This document shows, in pieces, positions 10,535 through 22,300 of a stretch of 41,059 bases of DNA. Position 1 is the first letter of the stretch, and the number at the start of each line of letters is the position of its first letter. The DNA comes from Aculops lycopersici. Its lineage: Eukaryota > Arthropoda > Arachnida > Trombidiformes > Eriophyidae. The DNA lies in the NCBI GenBank assembly GCA_015350385.1, contig WNKI01000002.1:1952703-1993761 (forward strand), written 5' to 3'. The notes beneath the pieces were generated by a model. That model searched no databases. It had not been told where the DNA came from and was given only the letters and a program-made list of their open reading frames with translations. The position numbers and the translations under genes are program-made.

Positions 10535-13500
10535 ATGACTGCGGTTCCCACTTTGGTGTTTGTGGTTCTCCTTGCCGCTTTTACATCGGCCACCGAATTG
10601 CAACCAGGTGAGCTCTCTGCCGAATCGAGGGCTGCACCAGCAAATCCAACTCCGAAGCCTGTCGGCATTGTGGTCCCGAAGAGAAGCGCCCTGATTGCGG
10701 GACTGGACCATTCGTTTAAGCAGCGAGCAAACAGAACCCAAGGCCAGAAGCCAGCGGCAGGAACTCAGTTGTCGCCTCTGACTGCAGCTAACCCGCCCAC
10801 TCCACTGCGGGTTCCCGCTCGCCTCGTCCCGAACATCCTCTGGTTCACCGCTCAACGTCGCCAGCAGCAACAGTATCAGCAGCAACAACAACAGAACCAA
10901 AACAACCAGCCAAGTGCCTCGCTAAACTCGCCCACTAGCTTGCCCCAAAAAGGCAACCTGTTTCTGGACCGTCGCCAGCAGGAGGTCATTGCGGCCAACC
11001 CAACGATTGCCACCAGCACCCTGCTGACTCGCAGCGACGCCCCAGCCGTTAGTCAGGCCAACAGAGAGCAGCAGATGGATCCCAATTCGCCCACCACTTT
11101 TGGGCCAACCAACCAGCCCAAAGGTCAGGGAATTTCGGGACACTCGTCGGCGGCACCCTCGGCGGAGCCAACTCTTTATCGCGGCTATTCGCTAATTGAA
11201 TTAGAAATCCGCACCGAAGCAGACCGTCGCTTCGTGCAGGATCTTTATGGAAATTTAAGTGCCGCCATAAACGAGCAAGCGAACAGTCAAACAACCCTAC
11301 TCTCGCCATATGTGGACATCGACTTTTGGTCCTTTCAGCCGGCACTTGATGATCATATCGACATCATGGTCTCGCCAAAATCGCGCGCCTTCATTCAGAC
11401 CCAACTAACGAGGGCCAAGATTCGCCATCGCACCAAAATCGACGATATCCAGTCGAGACTCGATGCGCAGCTGGCGCCGACATCTGCCTTCCATCAGCAA
11501 TCATCCTTGTCCCCAACTTCCGGCCAGCTGAGTGGCCGCGCTGGCCAGCAGCAAGCGGCAAGTGGCCAGCAATTGGAGCAACTGCTGGCCGGTGGCCGAG
11601 CTGCGCCCGAGGTAACGCCGGGCGGCTCGCACGGCGGCCAGTCGCTCAATGACTCGGCCTTCTTCGAGAACTTCCAACGATTGGCCGACATAAACGAGTA
11701 CCTGGAGTCACTCGTCGAGCGCAATAGGGACGTGGCAAAGGTTCAGGTGATTGGCCGCTCGAGCCAGGGACGCTACTTGCGAGTTCTAAAGCTCGGTTAC
11801 GACCAATTGGATGTCGACGGATCCACTGGCTCCAGTTTGGCCTCCAATCTTCGAGCTGAAGAGCTGAACTCAGTTGCCGACGATACGGGAGTTGGCCGTC
11901 TCTCGCCAGGATTAGCAAACGGAACCTACATCTTGGAAACATTTCTCCGCCGCCAGGAGGCCGCCCACAAGTTGGGCTCCATTTGGTTGGACGGCGGAAC
12001 GCACGCTCGCGAATGGATCTCACCAGCAACCACCTTGTACTTGACCTTCCGGTTGGCCGACAACCACCAGCGTTGCATGAAATTTTTCGACACCATGCGC
12101 GCCCTAGTCCTTGGTCATGCAGCCGAGCAAGAGCAAATCTTGCAGAAACTCTACGGCTCCAACAGTCTGATAAACAAGAGACTTGCTCGACACAATCGCC
12201 AGTCTCGCTCGCCGCCAGTCCCGCCCACTCACTCGAACCTCGATGCCGACCTGATGTCGGGGATAATCGAAATCAATAGCTCGCTTCTGGGGAAACCAAT
12301 TGTAGCTCAGAGACCAAGAACTGAGATTGAGCATACACTCGAGCTGTTGGCCAAGTCGCCGCAGGATGTGGCCAGCGAGTATAACTGCGACTTGGACTTG
12401 GACCAGCTACTCAGGCGCTACACCTTCTATATCATGCCAGTTCTCAATCCCGATGGCTACGAGTACAGCCACACCCACAACAGACTCTGGAGAAAGACCC
12501 GATCCACAAGCAACCATCCAATCTACAGACACTTCTGTCTCGGCGCCGACCCAAACCGCAACTACGATGCTCGCCATGGGTCCACCGGAAGCAGCTCGCA
12601 CCCCTGCAGTCAGACCTATGGAGGTTCGGTGCCTTTCACCGAACCGGAGACCCGTCATCAATCGAACTTTGTTTACGCAAATCGAATGGGCATGAAGATG
12701 TATATTTCTTTCCATTCCTACAGTCAAATGATCCTGCTGCCCTACAGTCACTCAAAGCAACTTGCACCCGACCACAAGGACCTCGAGTCCGTGGGTTTGG
12801 CCGCAGTGAAGGCAATCGAAAGGACACACGGCACAGTGTACCGCGTGGGACCCTCCGCCTCGATCCTCTACACAGCTTCCGGAACGGCCAGCGACTGGGC
12901 CTACGAGAAGGCGGGAATCAAGTATTCCTACACTATTGAGCTCAGAGACACCGGAACCTACGGCTTCCTCCTGCCGCGCAACCAGATTGTGCCAACTGGA
13001 GAGGAGACCTTCAACGGACTGTTGGCAATGATTGATCAGATGGAGAAGAACGACAACCTGTTGACCAGCAAGTCCTTGGTGAGACAGTCGCAGTTGAACC
13101 AGGCAAAGTTTAACTCGACCCAGAGGCAGCCAGCCGATCTGAGTCACGTGCCGCAGGATATGGATCAAATGGAGCAGCTGGGCAAACGACACAAGACTCG
13201 CCCAGTGCTCGAGAATGCAGTCGACGGATCGGACTCTTGGGCAACATCGAGACCAATGCCCACAGGAGTTAGAGACAGACTAAGGCCAGTGGAAGGAGAG
13301 GAGCCACAAGTGGCGGCCGGAACTGTGTCCCTCTCACCTGGTTCAGAAATTGAGCGACCAAAGGCACTTGCAGCACCAAAACCGGGCGAATCGCACATTT
13401 GGGACCCCAACTACTCAGCTCATCGGCTAGGGGATGAGCCAACAATGGACCAATCTGAACCGGATTCGGGATACGCCTTTGAAGGCGAGGGGGAATTGAT

Positions 13501-13732
13501 GGAACCAACGCGGGATAACATCATAGATACCGCCAAGCTATCAGAGGCCAAGCTAAGTGGCCGTTTGGATTCCACAAGACGCATCGTGCAGTCGGCCGGT
13601 TTGACTTCAAGCGGAAGGAACTACATCAACAGTCCATTGCTAGCCAGTCGCACCACTCCATCCGCTTTGAGGCGAGAGTCCTCCGAGGATTTGGTCACTG
13701 AGAAGATCAGACGTGTAGTAACAATGAGTTGA
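10535..13732 (+). CDS. extended M14A zinc metallocarboxypeptidase precursor
   Basis: Secreted zinc exopeptidase removing C-terminal residues, 1065 aa against about 420 for the family. The first ATG is followed by a signal peptide (about 1-19). Residues about 25-210 are Pro/Gln-rich low complexity. A propeptide lies at about 213-301 and the peptidase domain at about 380-845. Zinc ligands are His490 and Glu493 (HAREW) and His727 (SFHSYS). Arg653, Asn674-Arg675, Tyr779 and catalytic Glu802 (IELRDTG) are all present, as is the Cys668-Cys691 pair. The residue matching specificity position 255 is Ser786, not the Asp of B-type enzymes, so neutral or A-type specificity is likely. Odd points are about 45 extra residues before HAREW, about 105 between HAREW and NPDGY, and a C-terminal tail of about 200 residues. 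There are no introns. Digestive, salivary or extracellular processing roles are all possible. Confidence 0.93.
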   Translation: MTAVPTLVFVVLLAAFTSATELQPGELSAESRAAPANPTPKPVGIVVPKRSALIAGLDHSFKQRANRTQGQKPAAGTQLSPLTAANPPTPLRVPARLVPNILWFTAQRRQQQQYQQQQQQNQNNQPSASLNSPTSLPQKGNLFLDRRQQEVIAANPTIATSTLLTRSDAPAVSQANREQQMDPNSPTTFGPTNQPKGQGISGHSSAAPSAEPTLYRGYSLIELEIRTEADRRFVQDLYGNLSAAINEQANSQTTLLSPYVDIDFWSFQPALDDHIDIMVSPKSRAFIQTQLTRAKIRHRTKIDDIQSRLDAQLAPTSAFHQQSSLSPTSGQLSGRAGQQQAASGQQLEQLLAGGRAAPEVTPGGSHGGQSLNDSAFFENFQRLADINEYLESLVERNRDVAKVQVIGRSSQGRYLRVLKLGYDQLDVDGSTGSSLASNLRAEELNSVADDTGVGRLSPGLANGTYILETFLRRQEAAHKLGSIWLDGGTHAREWISPATTLYLTFRLADNHQRCMKFFDTMRALVLGHAAEQEQILQKLYGSNSLINKRLARHNRQSRSPPVPPTHSNLDADLMSGIIEINSSLLGKPIVAQRPRTEIEHTLELLAKSPQDVASEYNCDLDLDQLLRRYTFYIMPVLNPDGYEYSHTHNRLWRKTRSTSNHPIYRHFCLGADPNRNYDARHGSTGSSSHPCSQTYGGSVPFTEPETRHQSNFVYANRMGMKMYISFHSYSQMILLPYSHSKQLAPDHKDLESVGLAAVKAIERTHGTVYRVGPSASILYTASGTASDWAYEKAGIKYSYTIELRDTGTYGFLLPRNQIVPTGEETFNGLLAMIDQMEKNDNLLTSKSLVRQSQLNQAKFNSTQRQPADLSHVPQDMDQMEQLGKRHKTRPVLENAVDGSDSWATSRPMPTGVRDRLRPVEGEEPQVAAGTVSLSPGSEIERPKALAAPKPGESHIWDPNYSAHRLGDEPTMDQSEPDSGYAFEGEGELMEPTRDNIIDTAKLSEAKLSGRLDSTRRIVQSAGLTSSGRNYINSPLLASRTTPSALRRESSEDLVTEKIRRVVTMS

Positions 13733-13844
13733 GTCAGCCTAGACAAGCGGCCACCTGTTGACGAATCAGTTATTTAAATCAATCGTGTACATAATACCGT
13801 TACATAAAATGTTTGAGAGCCGCTATTGTTTTTGCCTGTAGATG

Positions 13845-13850
13845 AATAAA
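13845..13850 (+). terminator. poly(A) signal of the carboxypeptidase gene
   Basis: AATAAA 113 nt after the stop codon. The next gene ends on the opposite strand, so the two transcripts converge. Confidence 0.7.
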
Positions 13851-14029
13851 CTTCTGCTCGCCTTCAAGCACCCCTAATAATGTTGGACCATCTTAAGTGT
13901 CCCTCGATTGTTTTATTTTAACCATTGAATATCAAATCTTAATGCAATAGCTCCTATTACAAACTAGAAGAGACCATTAGAGAGGGTAGAATGGCAAGCA
14001 GAACTAAGAATTTGGAAAAACTTGATGAT

Positions 14030-14035
14030 TTTATT
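14030..14035 (-). terminator. poly(A) signal of myosin VI
   Basis: TTTATT on the plus strand, so AATAAA on the minus strand, about 100 nt past the myosin stop. A second copy lies at 13912-13917, between the two convergent genes. Confidence 0.65.
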
Positions 14036-14134
14036 CGTCATCTACAATTGTGCTTATTCTCAACAAAACGCAATCAGGAACATTGGATTCGAAGGGCTAT
14101 TGATTCCATCCTTTTAGTAGGATAACTTATATGA

Positions 14135-17100
14135 TTATCGAATGGTTGAGATGCCTCCAGTTCGGGCGAAGGGTTTTCCTCCGTGCTTTGCCCATTCCTC
14201 TTCGAACTCTTGGGGCAAAATCTCGGCACCCCTCTTGGAAGTGAGTCTGGTTTCTCGCAACGAAAGCTCGCACATTTCAATGTCATGCTGGCCGGCAATA
14301 AGCAAAATGGGATCGCGATCTGGATGCAACTCCAACTGCCGGGCGATCCACTGGCCATCGAAGTGGGCAAACCACCAGCCACGATGCTGCTGGCCACTCG
14401 GCGAGCTCCTGACAAATGGGATCCGGAAGTAGCGCTGCTCATTGATCGTCTTGCCAGCTGACCTCAAACACTCGGCTTCGTTCATTTCGAGCGGCGAGCA
14501 CTTGCCGCCCTCCATCACGCTAATAGGCGCCCTACTACTTAGTGTGGTCTCACTACCTTGTACTTGACGGGAGTTCATCGCCCGCCAGGCGTGATAAACC
14601 TTGAGCCTCCGATGAAACTCTCGCTTGCAAGCCTCGAGAAGCTCGAGATTGCAAGAGGTGTTGATTGTGTCTCGCAAATCTGAATACTTCCATTTGGTTA
14701 GGTCGAATTTAGACTCTATTTTTCGGTCTTGGGCGTGGTTCTCGCTGGGTGCCAGCGGTTTTCTCGAGGCTTGACTCTGGTTCAAATGTTGGCTCCTGTC
14801 AACTTGGCCACCCGATTCTTGAGCCAAGCGGAGGGCGATCTCGTAGTCCCGCTGCTCCTGGTCCTCAATGTTACTTGTTAGTGCATGCAAACTCATTGGA
14901 TCTGTTGCCGTGTCTACCAATTTTCGCTCGGCAAACTCTTGCCTGCTTCCGGCACTCTCAACCTTCAGCTCCTCTTGGCGCCTAAGTTCGAGTTGGCTTC
15001 TCTGAGCCTTCATGTCGGCTTCTCGCCTCTTGGTTAGTTCCTCTTCTTCGCGTTTCCTCTTCTCTTCGGCCATCTTGCGCTCGAGGTCCTGCAGCTCCTT
15101 TAGTTTAGCTATTTTGTCTCGGATGGAGCGAACCAGCAAGTCTCTCTTGGTTGCAAGCACATCGAGTTGACTCTGGCAGTGGGCTTTTGCTTCGACTAAT
15201 GGAATTATAGTGGCGGACTCGCTGGCTCCGTTGTTATTATTTGACTCGTCGATTAGGGACTGCACTTCAGCCGTTAGCTTGGCCACAAATGCATCGATCT
15301 CTTGACGCAACAAGTGGGCCTGTTGGTCGAGCAGATTCTTCTCAGGTAATTTCTTCAGTTGCTCGCCGACTATTTGCTCGAATTCGGCGACACTGGCACC
15401 AATCTTGCGCGCCGATTTGATAGCCACAAGTCTGAACTTGAGCTTGTTGCCGACGATTGCAGCGCGCCAGTTTTTCTGCAGTCTAACAATGAGAGCTCTT
15501 CGGTATAGGATCTTCCTGTTTAGTTTGATGACCGATAAGCAACAATACTGTGCCTTCCGCCAACGCGAGCAAATCAACCACTTGCTCACCCGCTTCACCA
15601 GCTCAGCCACATGATCTCCATCTGAGCGCACAATTTGATCAAACTCGGCAAACTTTCCCGGCCTAAAGAAGACCTTTGAGCTTCCGAATCTAAAATCTTT
15701 ATCACTAAGACCGAGCGCCTTGAATAACGCCCGGCAAAACATGTGGCTGTCCAAACGAGCCAACTCCTGGGGCAGGTATCTCTTGTAGGATTGGTAGAGG
15801 TCGTTGAAAGAGGAGCGCGACGGGAATCCCTTTTGCATTAGCTGCAACACCGAGTCCATTCCCGAACAATGGAGTTGGGATAAAATTTGACCTCCCTCGA
15901 ATTTATGGGCCACCATTTCGCTGTTTGGCTTTATGCACCTGATGAAATGCGATCCTGTCGAGCGCAATTTGGCCATAAGCTCGTTCAGTTGCGATCTAAA
16001 GGTGGTGCCGACGCTAACAAATGCCAATTTGTTTGTTGATCCTCCACCGGAAGTGTAGGACTGCTGTGTGAACATATTTTGGAGAGCCTGAGATCCTTGA
16101 GCCGATTGGTTTGTTGCTGAAGCTTGAGAGGAGTTTCGATCTGAGAAGAGGTTGCGCAACATCTTGTGTCTAGCATCCAACATTAAATTCTTTAATGAAG
16201 CATGGAGAGCGTCATTGTTTTTGTCGATGAAGGAGTTGGTCTCGTAGCAAACTGCGCCGGCGAAGTGTCTTATAAGGAATCCCTCATCGTCGCGGATTTC
16301 TCTATGCCACTTGAGCTTACTATGCCTCGGAAGAGCCAACCGGAAGTGACTTTTGTTCTTGTCGTGAACACTTTGCGTAAAATGTAAGGCCGACGGTTTG
16401 GGCAGTCTAGATTCCTCGTCGAGAAGGTCGAAGATGCCCGTGCCCTTGGACTCGAACAACTGAATGCAATCTTGGTTGTCAACAAACTCAACGCGCTCCA
16501 AATTGAGCCCCTCCTTCTCGTAGATACTCTGCTCCTCCTTCAGGATTCGCTCGTTGAAGAATTGCTGCAATCTCTCGTTGCAAAAATTGATTAGAAACTG
16601 CTCAAAGCTATTGTGCTGGAAGTACTCGAAGCCGGCAACATCAAGGACGCCAATGTAATAGGCGCTCGAGCTGAACGGAATCGACTTGTTGACTATCTTG
16701 GTGACTATGTAATCGAAGAGTTTAGAGTAGATCGCCTTGGCTAGGGCGTCTCTTGCTGCTTGCGCTTGATGGACATTCAACTGAACCATATAAACTGTTC
16801 CTTTGTGGCCACCTCGAGCTGTTGACATTACTCGAGTGGTGAGAGATTGTCTAAGGAGCTCCACATCCAAACCCATGAGATCGGCTGTGAGTTGGACCGA
16901 CTGCTCAGCTTGACCTGGCTCCACATTGCAACCACCCGACTTGTCGTCTTGGTCCTCGACGAAGCTGATATTTCCCAAGTGCAAGACAGCGGCAACAATC
17001 GAGTAAATCTCCTGTTTCTGCTCCTCGGAGACGCCAAAGTTACTCAGCGCCCTATCAGTTTGCCTGTAGCACTCGAGGTCGTCGGTGAGCTGATCCTGAA

Positions 17101-20100
17101 TGGCGCCATTTTGTTTGTGAACCTGCGACTTCCTCTCGCTTCCAAGTTGGCTATCGGAACTTTGAGAGCAAAAGTATTGAGTGCAACCAGAGGCCAGGTA
17201 CCGGAAGTGATCGGGTGCCTTAAGGTGGAGGCGTTCCCATTGATCCTTTGGCAAACAAGCGCAGAGTTGGTAGAAGATGTGATAGTTTCGCTCGCCAGCT
17301 GACTGAGTGCAAATGCGAGACTTTTCCAATAAATAATGAAAGAATAGGCCGCCGGTGACTTGGAACTTGTGCGAGTAGTGAATCTCGATGAACTTGCCGA
17401 ACCGAGACGAGTTGTTGTTTCTGATGGTTTTTGCATTTCCAAACGCTTCGAGCAGAGGATTTGCATCGAGTATAAGTTTCTCAAGACGACCGGATTGCGA
17501 GCCACTGAGACACAAGTACCTGAGGACATACTTTTGGGATTCCGTTTTGCCTGCGGCCAGTGAGAGAAAGAAAGTTGGTTGCAGAGTTATGTGTTTGGTT
17601 AGATTAGCTGATGATAAATGAAGTTTCTCTTTGATCTTTTTGATGAGATGGAATTCAAGACGAGATTCGATTAGGGAAAGAAGAGATGGAAGAAAAGAAA
17701 GAGGAGGCTCGAGGGCAAATTGAACGAGCGAGTGGCCACGACGGTTGCTCACTCAATTGACACCTCCGGACAGCAAGATAGAGAGGCAACAGGTTGTTCC
17801 TGCTCCCTAGATGGACTACCGATCACTATCAACGAGCAAGAGAAATCAGATAGCCACGAAGAGTTTGTCGATGCCTCCGAAGGTTCAGATCGTCGCTTGG
17901 TTCGTATGAGTTGCTCACTGATCGGAAGGCTAATCGGGTCAATCGAGCCGCTCGACTTGGGGTGGCGAATGAGCTGCGATTTTGTGTCGGGTTTTGCAGT
18001 CGAGTTCTGAGTGCGATGGTTTCGGCATGTAGTTACACTGGATGGCAAAGGCTATACGTTTACTGCCATACAATTCACGCGAAGACTTACTTGTTAGTTA
18101 CTAGAGAGTTACGAGCAGTCAAGCGAGCAGCCAAGTGGCGCTTAGAGACCACGAAGCTCCAACTGGAATCCAAACGATAAGACCAAGTTAAGCTTGTCGA
18201 GCACAACTACGACTATTACGCGAGTTGCAAGCGCCAAAAAGGAGAGCGAAGGGACGAGTCACTTTACATAACAACTTTTTGACACCTGGCAATAAAATAG
18301 TCGCGCCGGCTAAAGTGTCTACATGATGGACTCTCTTCTCCCTTTTTTCTTTTATTTTTATTCGCGAACGTGAAAGAGAGAATCTCACGATTCGAAATCA
18401 GATTTGGATCTGGATCCAACTTTAACTTGCCCGCCTCCCACCATTCAACTGAAGTAACCGACTGGCCGGTCGAAATGTTGAATCAAAATTTCCCCTGCCT
18501 TTTGTTGCCGCCGATGCTGCCGGCCAGTCGCTATCTTGATCTCTCCGGCCGCTTGATTGGCCGCTTGTTAGCTGGCCGAGTCCTGGGTTCTCGCGGCCGG
18601 CAATCAACTCGTTCACCGTCGTTGCCGTCGCCGCCACTAGCAACGAGCGACACAATGGCCTCGCCAGTTGGGATATGGAGAGTAGGAGGCAGGCGGCTGA
18701 GGTAACAGGTGAGCGCGGCGGCCATTCTTATGCCAGTCGACGTCGGATTTCCATGCGTAATTTGTGAGCCCGTAGGAGTTAACCGGCGACGATGGTAGCA
18801 GCAACAGTAATGGCGGCGGCAGTAGCGAGTTGCTTGATGGGAATAGAGGCAACAACTGCCTCTATGCCCAGATACAATGGCGCCGGCAAGCTGGCATCCG
18901 AATTATTATTGAATTGCCCCTCGGATCGGAGTGCAAGACCTTACTCTCTTTCTATTGCTTCCTCCCTAACTTGCAGTTGGAAATGGAGAATGAAATGAAA
19001 CAAATTTGATTCGCTGTTCATTCGCGAGCTTGTCGATAGCCTGTCCTTCTTCACCGTTTAAGAGCAATTCTAATGATTCAATTTGTGGACACGCCGACGA
19101 CCGAAATCTCCGACCTTGAGGCTGATCTTATGGATTCCACGCTAAAGTGGAAGCAACTCGCATGTTTACTCGGCAGCTAGCCTATCAACTGCCCTTCGTG
19201 TGACCCAAATCTTGGCGGCCAATCGCGCGGCGGATAATCATTGACTCTTTTGGTGGTTTCGACGACCATAGACGACGACGACCATAGAGTGACTCAACCA
19301 GAGTGACTGACGAACTTATTTAATTTGTCGTTGTCAGCAGCAACAAGCTTATCGTTCGAGTTGCAGATTCACTCTCAGCGTCTAGCCGACTGAAGCGACG
19401 ACTGCTGCTCACATCTTTGGCATCACGCAAGCGGTAAAGTTCACGCGCGTTCAGGTCAAATGAGCAGCCTCATCATCGGGCCACTTGTTTGCTCGTCAAC
19501 GACCTGCTGTCAGCATTATTGACAGCAACCACAACCTTGGCAACCACACAAAGTCAACTGGCGATTCGAGTCTATGGTTGCAAATATAATAGAATAAAAG
19601 TGAGAACAGGGCACCTACTTACCTGCGCCACTCTCGCCACTAATTATGATTGACTGGCTCTGTTTGAAGGCTTTCATGTCTCTGTATGCCTTATCGGCTG
19701 TTGATGTGATGTCGTCGCATGTGAGTTGTGTGTCGAGCAGATGAGTTTTGGGTTAGTCAGGATTGTTGTTTGTAATAAACAATCATCATTAGCTGATTAT
19801 GTAGACCGAACTCACCTATTGCATACACGTGCGGCGGCATTGTGCCCAACGACTTGCCCTGGTACTTTGCGATGGCGTCGGCCGAGTGCAAGCCCTTGAT
19901 TTCTTGGTAGGGATTGACGGCAATGAGAATATGCGCGACATAAGTGTAGATTTTGTCGCGATGAAAGCGAACTCGGACATTCTCGAGGAGGGCAGCCTCG
20001 TGCAATTGAATCAGAGCACAACTATCTTCGACGTCAGCCCATTGGCGGGCGGCCGTCGCACTGGCCAGCTGGTTGGCGTCAACCTGATCACATGGGTACA

Positions 20101-20284
20101 ATGACTTGTAGGCAAACTGGAGCTGAGAAGTGTCGTCGTTTTCGGCAAGCTCGTAGTGGGCGCCACTTGCCGAGGGCCGAGCTAAAGGTTGCACACTAAC
20201 GTTTGCTTGGGTGATGTCTACGATGCGGCCAATTGAAAAGCCGCAACGTGAATCCGGATACCAGACCAACTTGTTTGGGTCCAT
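14135..20284 (-). CDS. Myo6: myosin VI heavy chain (minus-end-directed motor)
   Basis: Unconventional myosin moving to actin minus ends, used in endocytosis and membrane and actin organisation (Drosophila jaguar, vertebrate MYO6). Coding exons are 19816-20284, 19623-19697 and 14135-17550, with GT-AG introns of 118 and 2072 nt, giving 1319 aa. The P-loop GESGAGKT is at 177-184 and is split by intron 2. Switch II (DVAGFE) is at 485-490. The TEDS-rule residue is Thr433, so kinase regulation is plausible. Loop 2 is Ser/Gln-rich (about 653-688). The class-specific reverse-gear insert between converter and lever is conserved at about 828-866, followed by one IQ motif. A short charged helix (about 992-1043, shorter than in vertebrates) and the cargo-binding tail follow, with the adaptor motif RRL (1162-1164) and WWF (1240-1242, in place of WWY). 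The N-terminus has about 26 extra residues before the P-loop. No TATA box is evident. Confidence 0.96.
17551..19622 (-). other. large intron 2 of myosin VI
   Basis: This 2072-nt intron interrupts the P-loop codon series just before the Lys-Thr pair. The donor is GTAAGT and the acceptor is CCGCAG after a CT-rich tract, with a branch-like CTAAC about 40 nt upstream. It contains no convincing gene on either strand. It holds a 9-bp inverted repeat at 18843-18865, an 8-bp one at 19505-19527 and a 12-bp direct repeat (19261-19272 and 19277-19288). Its size is exceptional against the intronless neighbours, so it may hold regulatory sequence. Confidence 0.85.
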
Positions 20285-22256
20285 CTTGCCAGCTTGCGGT
20301 CGCTTCTAGGATTAGGAGCTTGGTGGTTTTCACGTGGCTTGCAGCTTGGAGTTGCTCGACGTTGCGGTCGTCACATCACATTTCCAACTTCTCTCTTTCG
20401 CTCGCTCGCTCTCTCGCTCGCCTGAAGCCAACTCACCGAGCCAACTGTCAAGCTATTCGACAGTTTCCACAGACTCTCGCATTCGACGGATAGAGACTAA
20501 AAGCCACTAGCTGAGTAGCTAACTTGCTGCCAGAATGACGCAACTCGGCTCAACGCGAGGCTCGCCGGAGAGTCGAGTGCTGCTAATGGAGACTCGACTG
20601 CCGCACTGCAAATCGGCTATCGCAAAGCAACGAACCTCGTCGACAATGATACTCACTAGTCGGAGTCCAATTCGCTTCTTTAGTCCAAAGTTGACTTGCT
20701 AGGCAGTCGACTGTCTTTTGGGAATGACTGCAGGAGGCTACACTGCGCACAATCAAATGGCAGGCCACTAGATGGTTGGTCGGCTGACTCGCGTGCCACT
20801 TGGTCCCTGTGAGAGACTCACACAAGATGGATTGGCGCAGACACAATAACTACAATAACACAGTCAGCCCACGAAGTCGACCATCGACGGCAAGCTAGAG
20901 CAGCTCGGTGGTCGCACCACTCGGCTAAGGAAAACAGGGAGGCTGCCCTACCAATTGTTGCGCCTCTGCAGTCCCGCGGGCGCAACTGCAGTTCGGATGG
21001 CAGGCGGCCGAGGGCAACGGCGATTAGACGGCCAGCAAGCTGGCTACCTAGTTTCAGTGCAACGAGCGAGAGAATCAAGACCAATTTGTTGGCTTTGCAA
21101 GCGGCTAGCTTTGCGATGACTGCTAACCGAATGGGAGTTGCTACTCTCCAACTCTGCCTCCTCGGCAGCTTGGCAAATTGCAGTTAGTTCCGAGTGCTGG
21201 CAAGCGAGGAACACGACGACGAGCAACTGGAACGATGCCGGCTCGCCCATGCGAAGACTCCGCTCGCTTGGGAGCGCCGCCACCATCACCGTCGTCGAGC
21301 CAGCGGACGGTAAGCCACTCGAAGTGAGCAAGTCGCATAAGTGACTACAGTAGCTGCCACTTGTTGAGATGGAGGATCCGATTCCTTCCAGCCACAATAG
21401 TTAGAGTTGGAGTTGCAAAAGGACGACGCCGACTTCGCCAACAGGAAGCTCACGAAAGACTTGCTTTGTTGCCACCTGTTGGCTCGCTGGCCAACGAGTG
21501 CAGCAGCAGTAAAGAGGAGAGGAGCGACTCCGTTCTATTGTCTCATGTCGCGCCCATTGTGCACTTTGTCCTCTCCTTTTCTCTTCCCTCCATTTGGCCG
21601 CCCGCAAACTTCTGATTTACTCTGACTCGTCAATGCTTGACAAGAGATGGAAAAAAAAACTTTACAAGTTCCAATGGCGACAGGTTGTGTGCTAAGCGCC
21701 AACAAGTGTCCTTTGTCGGCTCACTCAACCATCGCCTCGCAGAGTGTAGAAACCCCCAGGGTATTAAATGAGCCAGCGCCGAGTGCCTCATGCTGAGATT
21801 TTGCGGGGAGCCGCGAGAAAGTGCGTCGTTTGCTCGCGCGACCGAGCCGGGACACAACAGCGCGCTAATTCAATGGGCTCTGGGGGAGGGGGAGTCAGCG
21901 CCGGGAGCCACAGGTGTGTGCAAGTGACTCACGCATGCCTCTCTACAGTAGAGTCGAGCGCGCAAGTTTTGCAAATTGTAAACAAACTCGAGAAAAATAC
22001 CAACAAATTGGCCCAACTCTATTCAGCCTTAGCACCTATTTTCATTCATTGCCCACTTGCTTGATTTATACACAGCCCAATCTCGATACACCCTTATTGA
22101 TCAGGTCGAGACGCCTTCGACTGGCGCATGAACTCCCTTTGGTCTACCCAACTGCAACAAGAGGTATTATGTGATCTTGCAAATGGTTCTAGACCGCGTC
22201 CTAATCTTGGATCCAGACACCAGGAGCGAAGAGCAATAGCCAGCTAAGTTGTTCAG
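20285..22256. other. gene-free interval, probable 5' region of myosin VI and caspase
   Basis: Myosin VI reads left from 20284 and the caspase reads right from 22462, so this is a divergent intergenic region. The myosin-proximal part has CTCG/CTCT repeats (about 20390-20425). A G-rich run near 21875-21900 could form a quadruplex with a later GGG. I see no coding frame with recognisable content. Confidence 0.6.
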
Positions 22257-22290
22257 TATAAATGTGATCATTCAATTTGAGATTGATTCA
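22257..22290 (+). promoter_or_regulatory. TATA box and initiator of the caspase gene
   Basis: TATAAAT lies at 22257-22263, and TTCAAC about 30 nt downstream (A at 22290) could be the initiator. The leader to the ATG would be about 170 nt, AT-rich and low in G. Confidence 0.6.
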
Positions 22291-22300
22291 ACAACATCAC

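Noticed and set aside
17563..17752. Upstream extension of the large myosin VI exon as an open frame.
   Set aside because: It is read-through into intron 2: it has no ATG, lies beyond a good CT-rich CAG acceptor, and the exon-2 to exon-3 join restores the conserved P-loop.
21875..21913. G-rich run that might form a G-quadruplex.
   Set aside because: Only three close G runs; the fourth is 10 nt away. The evidence is too weak to call.
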